From NCBI GenBank assembly GCA_030549775.1, contig CM060180.1:32399090-32463089 (forward strand): DNA of 64,000 nucleotides, written 5' to 3'. This DNA is from Tamarix chinensis. Taxonomy: Eukaryota > Streptophyta > Magnoliopsida > Caryophyllales > Tamaricaceae. The translations under genes were made by a program, and so were the position numbers. The notes beneath the pieces are model-generated. The model ran no database searches and was not told the DNA's origin. It worked only from the letters and a program-made list of their open reading frames with translations. The first letter of the stretch is position 1; every line of letters starts with the position of its first letter. Shown here piece by piece: positions 33,279 to 44,560 of the stretch.

Positions 33279-33630
33279 ATAGTGTGTTTATCGGGGTGAA
33301 TCGGGGCGAGGGTAAAAATTAAAAATTAACTTAGCTGAAGAGAATGGAGGTAAATCAGAGCGAATATTTTATAATATTATTTGGATGATATTAACCTAAT
33401 CTGGGTAAATCAAAGTAAATGTGTTAAAAATTCTGTTCAAATTGAGGTGAATATATAAAATTTACTTATATTTTTTCATTTACCTCTGTTACCCTAAATA
33501 TGAGAGGTTAACAAAAATAACATTAATTAAAATGAACAGATATAAAACTTTAACCTCGATTAACCTGATTGAAATAAATCAATTAATTTACCTCTATTAA
33601 TCTTTATTTATCCCAAATCCAATACACCAT
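33279..33630. mobile_element. MITE-like inverted-repeat unit
   Basis: The left end ATAGTGTGTTTATCGGGG and the minus-strand right end ATGGTGTATTGGATTTGGG are related. The inverted similarity continues inwards through GAGGTAAAT- and TTAACCTAATC-like blocks. Length is 352 bp, non-coding. I could not fix a target duplication, so the superfamily is open. Confidence 0.45.
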
Positions 33631-36600
33631 AAAAATTCTAGAACGTGAAGCAAGAACTATTTAGATTGTTGGAAATTTTTATCAACACACACTTTTCACA
33701 TGGTTTGACGATCAAAATTCTAAAAATCAAAGGACAAGCGCCTGCGAATGGGAACCCTTTTCAAATGGTTACAACTTCAAATCATACATGGAAAAATTAG
33801 ACCTTTTGTCATGCTTTTGACCGTTTGTGACTTTTGGAAATTTTGAGAAGAATAGGATGAAAGCTATTAGACTGATCGATTGTTAAAAGATTGAAGCATA
33901 AATAAAATATTATAATAGCTAGAGAACATATAATGTGTGATTAAGACTAAAGCGGGCAGATTCACTTATTGTAATGATTTTGGTGATATATGCTTTTTTG
34001 AAATAGAAACACTTGACGAATAAAGAGAGGATAATCAATACAGAGAAAAAGGCGCAAAGGTAATGATCCCCTAAGAACATCTTTGTCGACCTCTCTTAGA
34101 TGTTCGTAGATTTGATATTTATAAAAAAAAAGATATTTAAAATATTTAAACAAGTCACAAATACAAAATCTTAAATAAAGTTTTTTTCAAACGAAAAATA
34201 AGTGATTCAATTTGAATCAATGCATTCTAATAATTAGATTTAATTATTAAATTATATTTTATTCAATAAGTAATTCTAAATTTTAGATAATATTTAATAA
34301 AAATAATAATTTAAAAGTATAAATTTTATTTATAATAAAAAATATCTTTTATTAATATATACTCTCTCTCTCTCTCTCGCGTGCACACACATCTATATGA
34401 TTATATACAATAAGTTTTATCAAAAATAGGCATTTTTTTAATATAAATATAATTTATTAGATTAGATATTATTTATATTTATAGTATTAAATATCCAACT
34501 TATTTTATTTTTAATTAATCAAATTGATTATTTAATTTGAAAACAAATATCAAATTAATTTATTTATTTTTTGAACCGAATGAATTTGGTGCATTGGATA
34601 TCGGATAATATAAGAAGGGCAGTCACCTCTCAATCTTGCTGTTGTGGTTTTGGGATTTCATGGACGATATTATATATATGTAGTTGTGGGAATATTTTTT
34701 TTCCTCCATAAATATTGATAAATATTATTAGACATAAAATCACACACACACACACATATTAAGTTGCGTGTATATATATTGGTATATTTCATAGTTATAA
34801 GGCCCTTCAATATTATTATTTTTATTTTTAAATAAAAATATTGAAATCATGCACCAATATTCTATTCCATATATAATCAACTTGTTTGGCTCCAACGAGG
34901 TTGGAGGATGATCCGCCTTGCCCTCACCTCTTGTTTGAATTGAATCTCAATCTCTCCTTAGCTCTCATGCCATGGTACATCATTTTACATAAGAGATACT
35001 TCATCATTTTTCTCGCACTCAACTCTTTTATATTCTTTTTAGAGCATCTCCGACTATAATATTAAATTTAAGATCTCAATTATACTATTTAATTACTTTT
35101 TTTTCTTATCTCCTATTTTTATCAATATATCTGAAATTTAATTCAATACTCTATATTTACCAATATTAAATTTACAACAACCAACTATTTTTATCAATCA
35201 CATCATCATTAATTATTTACACTTTATATTATTTAGCACCCAATATAAGTAGATAATTTAATAATATAAATATAACTAGAGAAACTAATAAAATAAATAT
35301 TACTAAAGAAATAAATAAAATAAATAATGTAGAGAAATAAATATAAAAAAAAGATAGAATAGATGATATGAAAATTATAGAACAAAAAATGATATATTTA
35401 TAGACAAATTTTTTTTACTGTTAATATTACTAATTTTTATTATTGTTAAAATTATCGATATAATATAAACATGTTCAAATACAAATATATTATACTTGAT
35501 GGTTTTAATTTAAAGGTTGAAAATCAGAGCATGAATATTGAAAATTTCATAATCGAATATATTTCCTCATGCGTTATGTGTATTGGCTCGTTATAAATTA
35601 GAAAGGGGGATTATCACCCGATGAAAGTACATGCTTTGACCTCTGGTGTCCAATCGTTACATTTCGCCAATCATAAATTTTGGAGTTTTTGAAAAGAAAA
35701 AAAAAAAATCAGAGGAGGCGCAAATTGTAAGTTAGGCCACATGTGGTTGCGGAGTTGTCATCGGAACAAAACAAGCCAGCAATCTCCGTCCTTGTTAGTC
35801 GCATTAACCCTTCTTGGTTGGTCATTGACAATTTGCCGGCTGCCACCAATTTTTGATTGGCACACATGAGCAGTTGGTGCGGGCCAGCTGGCCCACGAGC
35901 CCGTCGCGGCATGTACCGAACTGAAGGAACTAAGGAACGAAACACCATCCCCTCCCCCACTGGTCCCTGATGGGAAAGTGGGTCCCCGCGAATCAAACTA
36001 AAGGCAGCGGCAGGTACCATTGAGTTTCTACGGAATTTCTGCTTATGCCTGCCACCAAGGCGCCAACCACGTACTGTCTTGTCAGCCATGCAATGCATAA
36101 TATTCTTTTTTGATAAAATAAAACATTCGTATAAATTAAAAATACGAATATTGATGGATATATATTTGTTATTTTAAATAATTTCTTATACTTTTTTTAA
36201 AAGTGTTAAAACATTATTTTTATATGAATATCATATATATTTATTATTCATTCTATATCTAAATCACATTATTAAATATTCTAAAATTTAGATATTTGAT
36301 TTAAGAAATTCTAGTTGATATTTGATTTAATGGATATTGATATGTGGTTATGAGTATCCTTATCAACAACAACATTGATCAAATAATTATGGATATTTAA
36401 CAACCCTTCTCCCAACAAACTCAATCGAATATTCACATCAACTTTAGAGTAAAAAAAATAAATTAATCAATGTTAAGTGTTTTTGTCATGACATTAGCAT
36501 TTTGCTCCACAAAAGGGATACAACGTATCAACAAACTACCCCTCCAACTTTTTTCCTTATAAAAAGCATAAAAAAGAAGAAGAATAGAAAACCAATGTCT

Positions 36601-36640
36601 ATAAGTTTGGATTGCTTCTTAAAGACTAGGTTAGATGTCG
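33631..36640. other. Intergenic spacer with microsatellites and a GC-rich islet
   Basis: Very AT-rich. Contains a (CT)n run near 34361-34378 followed by GCGTGCACACACA, a (CA)n run near 34742-34757, and the GC-rich islet described separately. No gene is supported. Confidence 0.6.
35709..36098 (-). other. GC-rich islet with an open frame of 129 codons and a 14 bp palindrome
   Basis: This roughly 390 bp stretch is visibly GC-rich against AT-rich flanks on both sides. Its minus strand is open for 129 codons from ATG, with no recognisable domain. A perfect palindrome, GGGCCAGCTGGCCC, sits at 35881-35894. It could be a lineage-specific gene fragment, part of a repeat, or a remnant of an organellar or other transfer. 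The frame may simply be open because GC-rich DNA has few stops. Confidence 0.35.
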
Positions 36641-37514
36641 TAAATGAAGCAAACAAATTATAACAGAGTATAAGAGGTGGGGTTGGAAGAGGAACACTCG
36701 ATTCTCATAGAATTTGCCAAACCGAAATTATTTCTACAGAGGTTGCAACTAGCCCATGGTATTAATGTTTAGTGCTAGATTTAGCAAGAACAATTTGCTT
36801 ATGAGAAGACCAGCTTGCCAAGTTCCCACTAAAATAAACAAGATAGCCATGAGTTGATCAATAATTATTAGGATCACTGACCTAATTAGCATTAGAACAA
36901 GCCGAGATGCACATTACTTAATAAATAAATCATGTTTTATGGTCCCCAAGCGACATTATGCGTTTCACAGCTTGCTAATGCATAGTGGTAGGATTATGCA
37001 TAAATTGGCACAATATATTCACAACATAAGAAAGCTCTAGACGTTTAATGATAATATACTTGTGAGCACCAACAACACTGCGATTTTTGTCATTACATCA
37101 TCCTAGCACATCAAATGAGAATGAGACTTGAAATGTGTAGATATAGTTTTGGCTCCATCCATATTAACACATGATATGAAGAACATCATGTATACATTTT
37201 GCCTATGATACATAAAGGCCATCAATACACCTATTCACTTCAATGCTAAAAAAATGAAGAAAGAAATAACTTAGATCATCAAGATCCTTAAGGGAAAACA
37301 CAACATTTAAAATTGATGTAAAATGTTACAAGTAAGTATAATCACTTACATTGATTATAATGTCATTCATAGAAACTAGAAAGTATGTGACTGAACAACA
37401 ATCTTGTTGATTAAATAATGGCATATCAAAGTAACAATCTTGATAATCATGCTCTAATAAGAGTTGTTTAAGCTTGATAAACCATGATCATGATGCTTGT
37501 TTGAGCCCACAAAG

Positions 37515-38104
37515 TGATACAGACCTCGTCTATATATTATATATTGTCAAGCAAGATGGGCTTCACCAATAACCCTAAGGTGTAATTGCTTAGGACAGAA
37601 TAATATAGACTTGAAAGATGTAATCGCCTAGAAGGCTCTAGATGTAATAATCTTAGAAGAATTCTAACCACACCCAAAATTTAGCATAAGAGTAGATGGT
37701 TGACCCCTTACATAAAGTTTCTAAAAATGCCCTCAATTTTTTATGTGGGGTCACATCATGTTCGCCCCTTTTAGACTATATGTCCTCATATTGCCTCCAT
37801 CGGCGATTTCCACTAGGTCGTGAGGAGGTTTTGTTTGAGCTTAAGCTTTAATACCATATGATACACGCCCCATCTAGTAATTAGATATAGTCATGACAAA
37901 CAGGCCCTACCCAAAACTTCAAGGTGTAATCTCCTAAGATTAGCTTATAGGTACCCTAAAGACGTAATTGTCCAAGAGGTCCTCTAGGTAATCACTAGAG
38001 AAAAGCCCTAACTCCACCCAAAATCTATCTCAAGAGTGGAGGGTTGACCTCGTATATAAACTATTCAAAGATCTCCTTAGTGTACGATGCGAGATCACAT
38101 CATT
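37515..38104. mobile_element. 590 bp tandem-dimer insertion in the copia relic
   Basis: AAAG lies on both sides (37511-37514 and 38105-38108), and the RT reading resumes across it (HRT before, LCGLKQ after). Two head-to-tail diverged units start TGATACAGACCTCGTC (37515) and TGATACACGCCCCATC (37859). Both carry AAGGTGTAAT.., CACCCAAAAT, AGAGTGGAGGGTTGACC or its variant, and a GATCACATCAT-like end. The first unit is about 90 bp longer. Confidence 0.6.
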
Positions 38105-38740
38105 AAAGGTCCTATGAAGCAAACATATATGATTAGGATATGTTGCATTCTTATAATTAGGTGGTTTCTTCATATATACTCGTTCGCCAATATCTCCATT
38201 AAGAAATACATTATTAACTTCAATTTGCTTCAAAAACCATCCATTAGAAACAATAATAGATAGAACCATATGTATAGTGCTTGGTTTAACAACCGAACTA
38301 AATGTCTTAAAAAAATCAATAACAAGATGCTGATTACATCCTTTCACTATCAACCGAGCCATTAGTTGGACAACAATTTCATCCAATAAATGCTTCACAT
38401 AGTAAGCCCATTTGTAATTCATCACATTTACATCATATAAGTAAGGAATAAGAATCAATGTGTGATTTTTAACAAGAGTCAAACAATAAAAATCCATGGC
38501 AGCACAACATCCAAAATGTATGAGAGGCTTGAGTATAGGAGGGGGATCCTCAATAATATAAGGATCAATAAGAGGATGTCGAGTGACATTAAGAGCTTTA
38601 GGATTTAACAAGTTAGTATAAGCATGGGTAAACAAGGGATGGATAGAAGTATGTAGTGGAATTGAAGGCACAAATGTGGAAGAGAAAAAGGGAACACGTG
38701 CATCTACAAGAGACTCATTGATCATCATGATCGACGGCAT
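38105..38740 (-). pseudogene. RT part of the copia relic (longest open piece)
   Basis: An open frame of about 210 codons carries the N-terminal RT region, including KGCNQ, FFKTFSSVVKPSTI and IEVNNVFLNGDIGERVY. The catalytic-type Asp of the usual QLDVKNAFL box appears as Glu in QIEVNNVFL. It runs out at HRT, where the 590 bp insertion begins. Confidence 0.75.
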
Positions 38741-41516
38741 TGATAGTGCAACTTCAGAAACATATGGAAAAGAAAGAATTGAAGCACATGGAGTAGAATT
38801 AATAGGAGTAGGTGATAGATTGGTATGGTAAGAAGGTTAGGACATGCTATAAGAAGAATGGGAAATAAGTGAAGATGAAGGCCCATATGGATAAGTACAT
38901 AAAGATGCATCGGAAGAATCATGCAGGAAAGACAAAGTGACCTCTACGATTGGAGAGGAAGGTATAGGAATGGTAGAGGTAAGACTCGGTGAGGTAGAGA
39001 GATATGTATTCTCATCAAACAAAACAAGTCTACCGATATAGATACTTCGAGTTTGTAAATAGAGACAAAAATATCCTTTTTATTTGGACTTTAACCCTAA
39101 TAAGAGACATGGTTTTGCGTGATATTCTAGCTTGTTTTGATTGTAGTAGGGACAAAGCCGGGAATATAATTTAATGGGGTCCCATTAGATTTATATGTAT
39201 GCATATAAACCATTAATATTAGTAAAAATTATAATTAATAATATTGGTGTAATACCTCAAAATTTTATTTAGCCTAATTCCGTGTTATTAATGTCCTAAT
39301 TTGATTATAATCCCCATAAATCTTGTTTTAAGCTTAACCTAATATTTTAATTCCCAAACTTTAATCGAAATCCAAAACCTTGACTCGGATAAATAATAAT
39401 TCATAAACCAAAATCAAAATTTCGCTAAAATTTCTACTAATCATAATTACTTATGGATAATTTAATAACATCCCTAAACTAATCCCCTAACCCTTTACCT
39501 TTTTCCTTGTCTTTTCTTTCTTCTCCCTTCTCCCATCAGTCGAATCCGCAACAATTGAAATTGTTGCAACTTGCCTTACTTTCCCCACTTGCACCATCAC
39601 CTCCTGGAAACATCCATCACCCATTAGCTTACTTCCTTTTTTTTCTTTTTCTTCTTCTCCCTTATCCCTGCTCAAACTACACACTCCACCTCCCCTTGTC
39701 ATTTTATTCTCATGCAACACACATGCATACGACCATCACCATCCTTGCCTTGCGGCTACTACCCTACTCCTTACCATCCTCTGCAACCATCAATATCATC
39801 ATACACACACACAAACACACACTACTCACTCTCTTCCCTTCTCTTTGTTTTGCCTCCAAGTTGCCCATTTTTTTGTCTAAAACACTACTCAAGCACCCCT
39901 CTTCCTCTCCTTTCTACCTTCTATTTTCTTCTACTTATTCATCCTTCTTTACCTTATTTTGGCCTGCACACCACCCATTCCACGACATTGCACCACCACA
40001 CCCACCACTTGCTGCCCTTTGGGCAGTGGACTGACTGGCAATGTCACCCCAACCTTCCTTAGCACTATCACTGACCACTGCCGTCGACCATTGTCTCTTT
40101 TCCTTTCTTCTTCTCCTCACTCGTTGCATTTTTTAAAGCACATGGCATGTGCACGGCTGTGCAAAAATATAATTTCCTATCACATGCTTGTGCAACCCAG
40201 CACCACCTGATCGTGCACAATCCTTTCTCTCAACTAGGGTTGCATCGCCTGCATCACAGCTGTGTAGCTTTCCATTTTCAACCATGCACCCCTATTTTCA
40301 CCCTCAAACCTTATCCAAAAACTACCAAATTTTTACCATAATCTATCATGCATTCTACTACTCATCCACACATCCCAAGGCTCCATTTAACTACGGTTAT
40401 TTCCATTTTTACCCTCTTTACCTTAATTTCTCATTTGGTTATACTCTTCAAACCTAACCATGAATTTTGTTATTTTTTTGTAGGTGGTATTCCAGTAGCT
40501 TCAGAGGAGGAATACTAGGATTTGGGTGCTTAGAACTTGGTATCCTATTTTGGAAGGATACTATTAGATGTTTAGGGTTTTGTGTTATTTTCTTGCATGG
40601 TTATATGTGTTTTCATGATATTATTGATGTATGATGTAACATGTGTTGATTGTGATATTTTATGATGATATGAATATTTTGTTGAAAGGAAGTGAGAATG
40701 GGTGAGAGGTACTATTATGATTTTGTTGTGATAATGTCATATTTGTGGAAGTACACATATGGTATGAAATATAAGCTAAATAAGCTTTGATAAGTGGACA
40801 CAAGTATTTTTATGAAGTATGATGATAATTGGTGGAGCTGGAAAATAATGTGTGTGGAAGGTCCAAGATTTTATAAAATAAAGGTTATTATTTGTACTTA
40901 AGGATAATTTGGTCATTAAGGGATAATAAAGAAAATTTGGTGTTTTGTGTGTAAGGTGGATTAGAATATGATAGTGATATCATGAAGAGTGCTTGGAAGT
41001 ATTATTGTTGCTTTGGGGTCCATAAATAAATTAATGGTAAAGTTGGGCATAATAATTTTATAATGATAATATCGTTATTCCATATGCAAAATCTAAAGGT
41101 TATTCGGATTCTGAATATATTGATAATGTTTAACCTTATGAGGTTATCTATTAGAATTAATAACCATGTAAATTTCATGGGAGGTGTTATGAAAAATATG
41201 TGGAATTAGGTTTTTGGATATTTATGTGAGTAATACCTTGATAGTATGATTAATGTATGTGTATGGAAACTAGACGGTGCATTATAGGTATGATAATAAT
41301 GATGATATTTGAGAACGACTTCTTGTAAAATATGGATAAATAATAAATATGGAAGAGTGAATGCTAAAGGGTATGTAATTAGGGTTTGAAAGGATGTGAG
41401 AACTTTGACCTGTGTTATGTATATATCTGCTTTGATGTGTTCAATACCTGAGAATAAATCTTGAATAAGTTACTAATCACTTAGAGTGCAAGAGAACGTG
41501 AGTAGGGCTAAGGTAA

Positions 41517-41520
41517 TACA

Positions 41521-41551
<31 letters not shown>
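41517..41551. repeat. (TACA)n microsatellite
   Basis: About eight TACA units followed by (TA)n, inside the block that splits the copia relic. Confidence 0.9.
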
Positions 41552-41556
<5 letters not shown>

Positions 41557-42735
41557 CATTCTCGTTCCACCTAAGAGAATAGTAGTTCGGGAGCATTTTA
41601 CCCTGAGAAGATGATGTTTTTAATCTTCATTTCACTGAAAAGAATAGTAGCTTGGGAGCATTTTGCCCCGAAAGGTGTTTTAGTTCGTTCTATAGAATTA
41701 AGAATAGTAGAGCCCCTACTCATCTTGTAATGAAAATGTATTTGTGTAACCTATGGAAAAGACATTAATGATTTAAAGTGGAAGAGTATGCATGAATTAG
41801 GACCAAGGTGTTATTTTTATATATATGTCTCGATCCATCAGGGAGAATAGTGGCTCGAAAGCGTTCTATCCTAATAAGGTGATGTTTTTAGATTTATTAT
41901 ATCGGATAATAATAGTGGCTCAGGTGTGTTGTCCTTTAAAAGGTGCTTCAGACCATTCCACTTATTTAAGAATAGCAGGGTTCCTACACTCAACGTATAT
42001 AAAAAAATGCAAATGGATTACAGTTAATAAAGAGATCTAGAACATTTTTCTGTCTTATGAGATGTTTTATTTATTTCTTTATTCACTTATTATTTAATGT
42101 GAAAGCATATGATAATTGTATTCCTGTTCAATAGTATTGTTCCCTTATTCAGTACGTAGAGTACTGACCACCTGTTTTATGGGTGCTGCTTCCATGAGCA
42201 AGTGACCCTGATTCTTATGTGCAGGTCTCAGAAGATCAACTAGATGATTATGCTACCTATAATGCCATACATGGGAATGAGTGACTTCATCTGTATTAGG
42301 GGTTGGATGAAGAGTAATTATTATCTTGTAGATGTATTTATCCAGATACCTTTTGAGACTCTTGATCCATAGTATCCCTTCTTTTGCATTTGGTATTATG
42401 ATTCAGAGTTAAGCTCCAAACTCATTATTGTATTATAAATATTTCTTTTGTTTCTAATTTTCTTACGTTACTTTAAATGTTTTAGCCTTTGTGGTTGATG
42501 TAAGGATGGTTGCATAAACCAGACTTATGTCAATTATGGCGGTAACTCCTAATATTTTACTTATTTACTTACAATGTAAAACAAAATTTTTTAGTTGTAA
42601 AAATTGATTTGTTACAATAGGATAATGTATAGGTTTGTCGTACATTTTAAAATTAATATTAATTTAAAAAATATTTAAATGTTTATTCATATCCCTAAGG
42701 AATACAATTAAAAAAATTATATATTTGGTATTATG

Positions 42736-42781
42736 GATAATAATAATAATAACAATAACAATAATAATAATAATAATATAT
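42736..42781. repeat. (AAT)n/(AAC)n microsatellite
   Basis: Mixed ATA and ACA triplets in a run. Confidence 0.85.
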
Positions 42782-44560
42782 ACTATTGTTACTAATGGAA
42801 TTTATTTATTTATTTTTAAAGTAGTAATGATAGTTACATTATTAACGGATAAAAATTAAATTATAGCCTTATTATAATAATTAGCGTATTTATATAAATT
42901 ACAAGAAAAAAAAGAGACTAAAGTGTATGACATACTCTTAAAATATGAATGTAAAATAAAAAAATAAAATAAAATTTACATATTATAATAATAAAATGTA
43001 AAGACGGATTTTGTAATATATATCTGTCAAAATCACGTCCTAGTAATCTAATAACACATATTAAATAAAAAATAAATAGAAACACAAATTACACAATATA
43101 ATAATAAAATGAAAAGAGAATATAAACTTGCAAACCGATGGATTGTAAAGAAAAATATTTGAATGAACATGAGTAAAAAATGACTCAAAATAACAAGATA
43201 AAAAACTCCTAACAAGACATCTAAAATTAAGTGTATATATATATATATAAGCTAAATTTATATGGGATTAAGTGACCCCATGTGCTCCATATTGCCTTCA
43301 TCCATGATTGTATGGATGCAATAAAGGGTAGCATAAGCATCTAAAAGGTTCAAAAACTTTATAATCAAGTGTTTTGTAATATAAGCCCTAAAAAGGGGAT
43401 TAAAACTTCAGGAAATGAGTGATAGTATGATTGTTTAATATGTAGTAGTGGTGAAAGAATATTTCCAAAATGGTAATGGCAAGGAGGCATGGGAAAGAAG
43501 AGCTAATCCTTTCCCAATAATATATCGGTGTTGGTGCTCAGTAGCTCCATTTTCCTGCTAGGTATGTGGACAATAAATGCGATGTCTAATACTACCAGTT
43601 TGCAATTGTTTTATTTTACAACCAAATTTTCTCTCCTATAAGCAATTGAAAATGTTTGAATATATAGAAGGTTTCACTTTTATAATGAGGTAAGAAGAAC
43701 CACACAAATTTGATGTAATCATCAACAAAACAAACAAAATACCATAAACCTTTAACGTATTCGATTGGTGCAAGAGCCCAAATATCACTATATGTTGATT
43801 CAAAAGGCACCAAATAAATGGAATGAGTATTATTCAAAGATAAATGATGGCTCTTCCCCATTAGGAAAAAACGACAAACTAAAAGTTATTTCAAGGACAA
43901 CAATAAAGAGAAATCACTAAGAAGTTTATGAAAAATTTTATCATTTAGATGATCTATGAAGTTGTGCCAACCTTGAAGACTATTACACTCCCCAACAAAG
44001 GCCATTGGAGTGTTTAAGGAAACTAAGGAAGCAAAACTACAAGGTAGTCAAACAAGATCACTTAGTCCTTGGTGATGATATAGGTTATGATCAAGAGTTT
44101 CTGACTTATAGAAGCACCTTACCTGGCAAATTCCTTATAATATAGGAATTGGGATGAAATTCCATAGACACATTCTTATCTTGCATGAATTGAGAAACAC
44201 TCAATAATTTTCTTAGCAAGATTAGGTATACATAGAACATTGGTTAAATGGAAAAGCCTTAGTGGTTGTTGTGATATTGCTAGAATTAATGAGAGATATG
44301 CATACGCTTACCATTATCAATTTTAACTTGGTCCTCACCATTATATTAAACATGAATAGAGAGATTATTAAAATATGTTTTGAGATTATTAAAGGCCACA
44401 ATATCTATATACCATGATTGATATAGTGCCTTATCATGTGGTGTAGTAAGCGATGTTGAGATTTGATTTCTTTTCTCTGATGCATACACATGATTGAATC
44501 TCTAAAATCAATCTATTGAAGCATGTTTGGTTTTATTGCAAATATCAAAAATTAACTTAC

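Larger units (their letters stand above)
39133..43250. repeat. About 4.1 kb block splitting the copia relic, including a possible solo LTR
   Basis: The copia frame stops at about 39133 and resumes at about 43255. Inside, sequence from TGTAATACCTC (39248) to about 42573 (..GGCGGTAACTCCTAAT.. near 42539) resembles the long LTRs of Tekay-like gypsy elements. It has a CT-rich stretch (39480-40470) followed by purine/T-rich DNA, but I found no clear target duplication. Related sentences such as AATAGTAG(C/T)TTGGGAGCATTTT recur at 41580, 41645 and 41850. The 39507-40034 open frame is low-complexity and not credited as a gene. Confidence 0.35.
36650..44560 (-). mobile_element. Old Ty1/copia relic, heavily broken
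   Basis: Minus-strand pieces in copia order: zinc knuckle (ICNKTKHASID, about 44480-44560), protease region (SWYIDIVAF, about 44380-44420, where the DSGA motif is lost), GAG-pre-integrase (GWHNFIDHL, about 43960), integrase (TYSDIWALAP and FVCFVDDYIKFVWF, 43616-43861, then CPHTQQENGA near 43560), linker (YIGRLVLFDENTY, about 39000-39045), RT (ARLIVKGCNQ, VNNVFLNGDIGERVYMKKPP, 38030-38400, then LCGLKQAS at about 37500) and RNase H (LASWSSHKQIVLAKSSTKH, about 36780-36840). LTRs were not identified. Two foreign blocks interrupt it: 37515-38104 and about 39133-43250. It looks older than the copia element in the NAA35 intron. Confidence 0.72.

Noticed and set aside
39507..40062. Open frames of 175 and 116 codons on the + strand
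   Set aside because: Both are read from the same CT-rich low-complexity stretch, with Ser/His/Pro/Leu-rich text and no domain. They lie in a repeat-like block.
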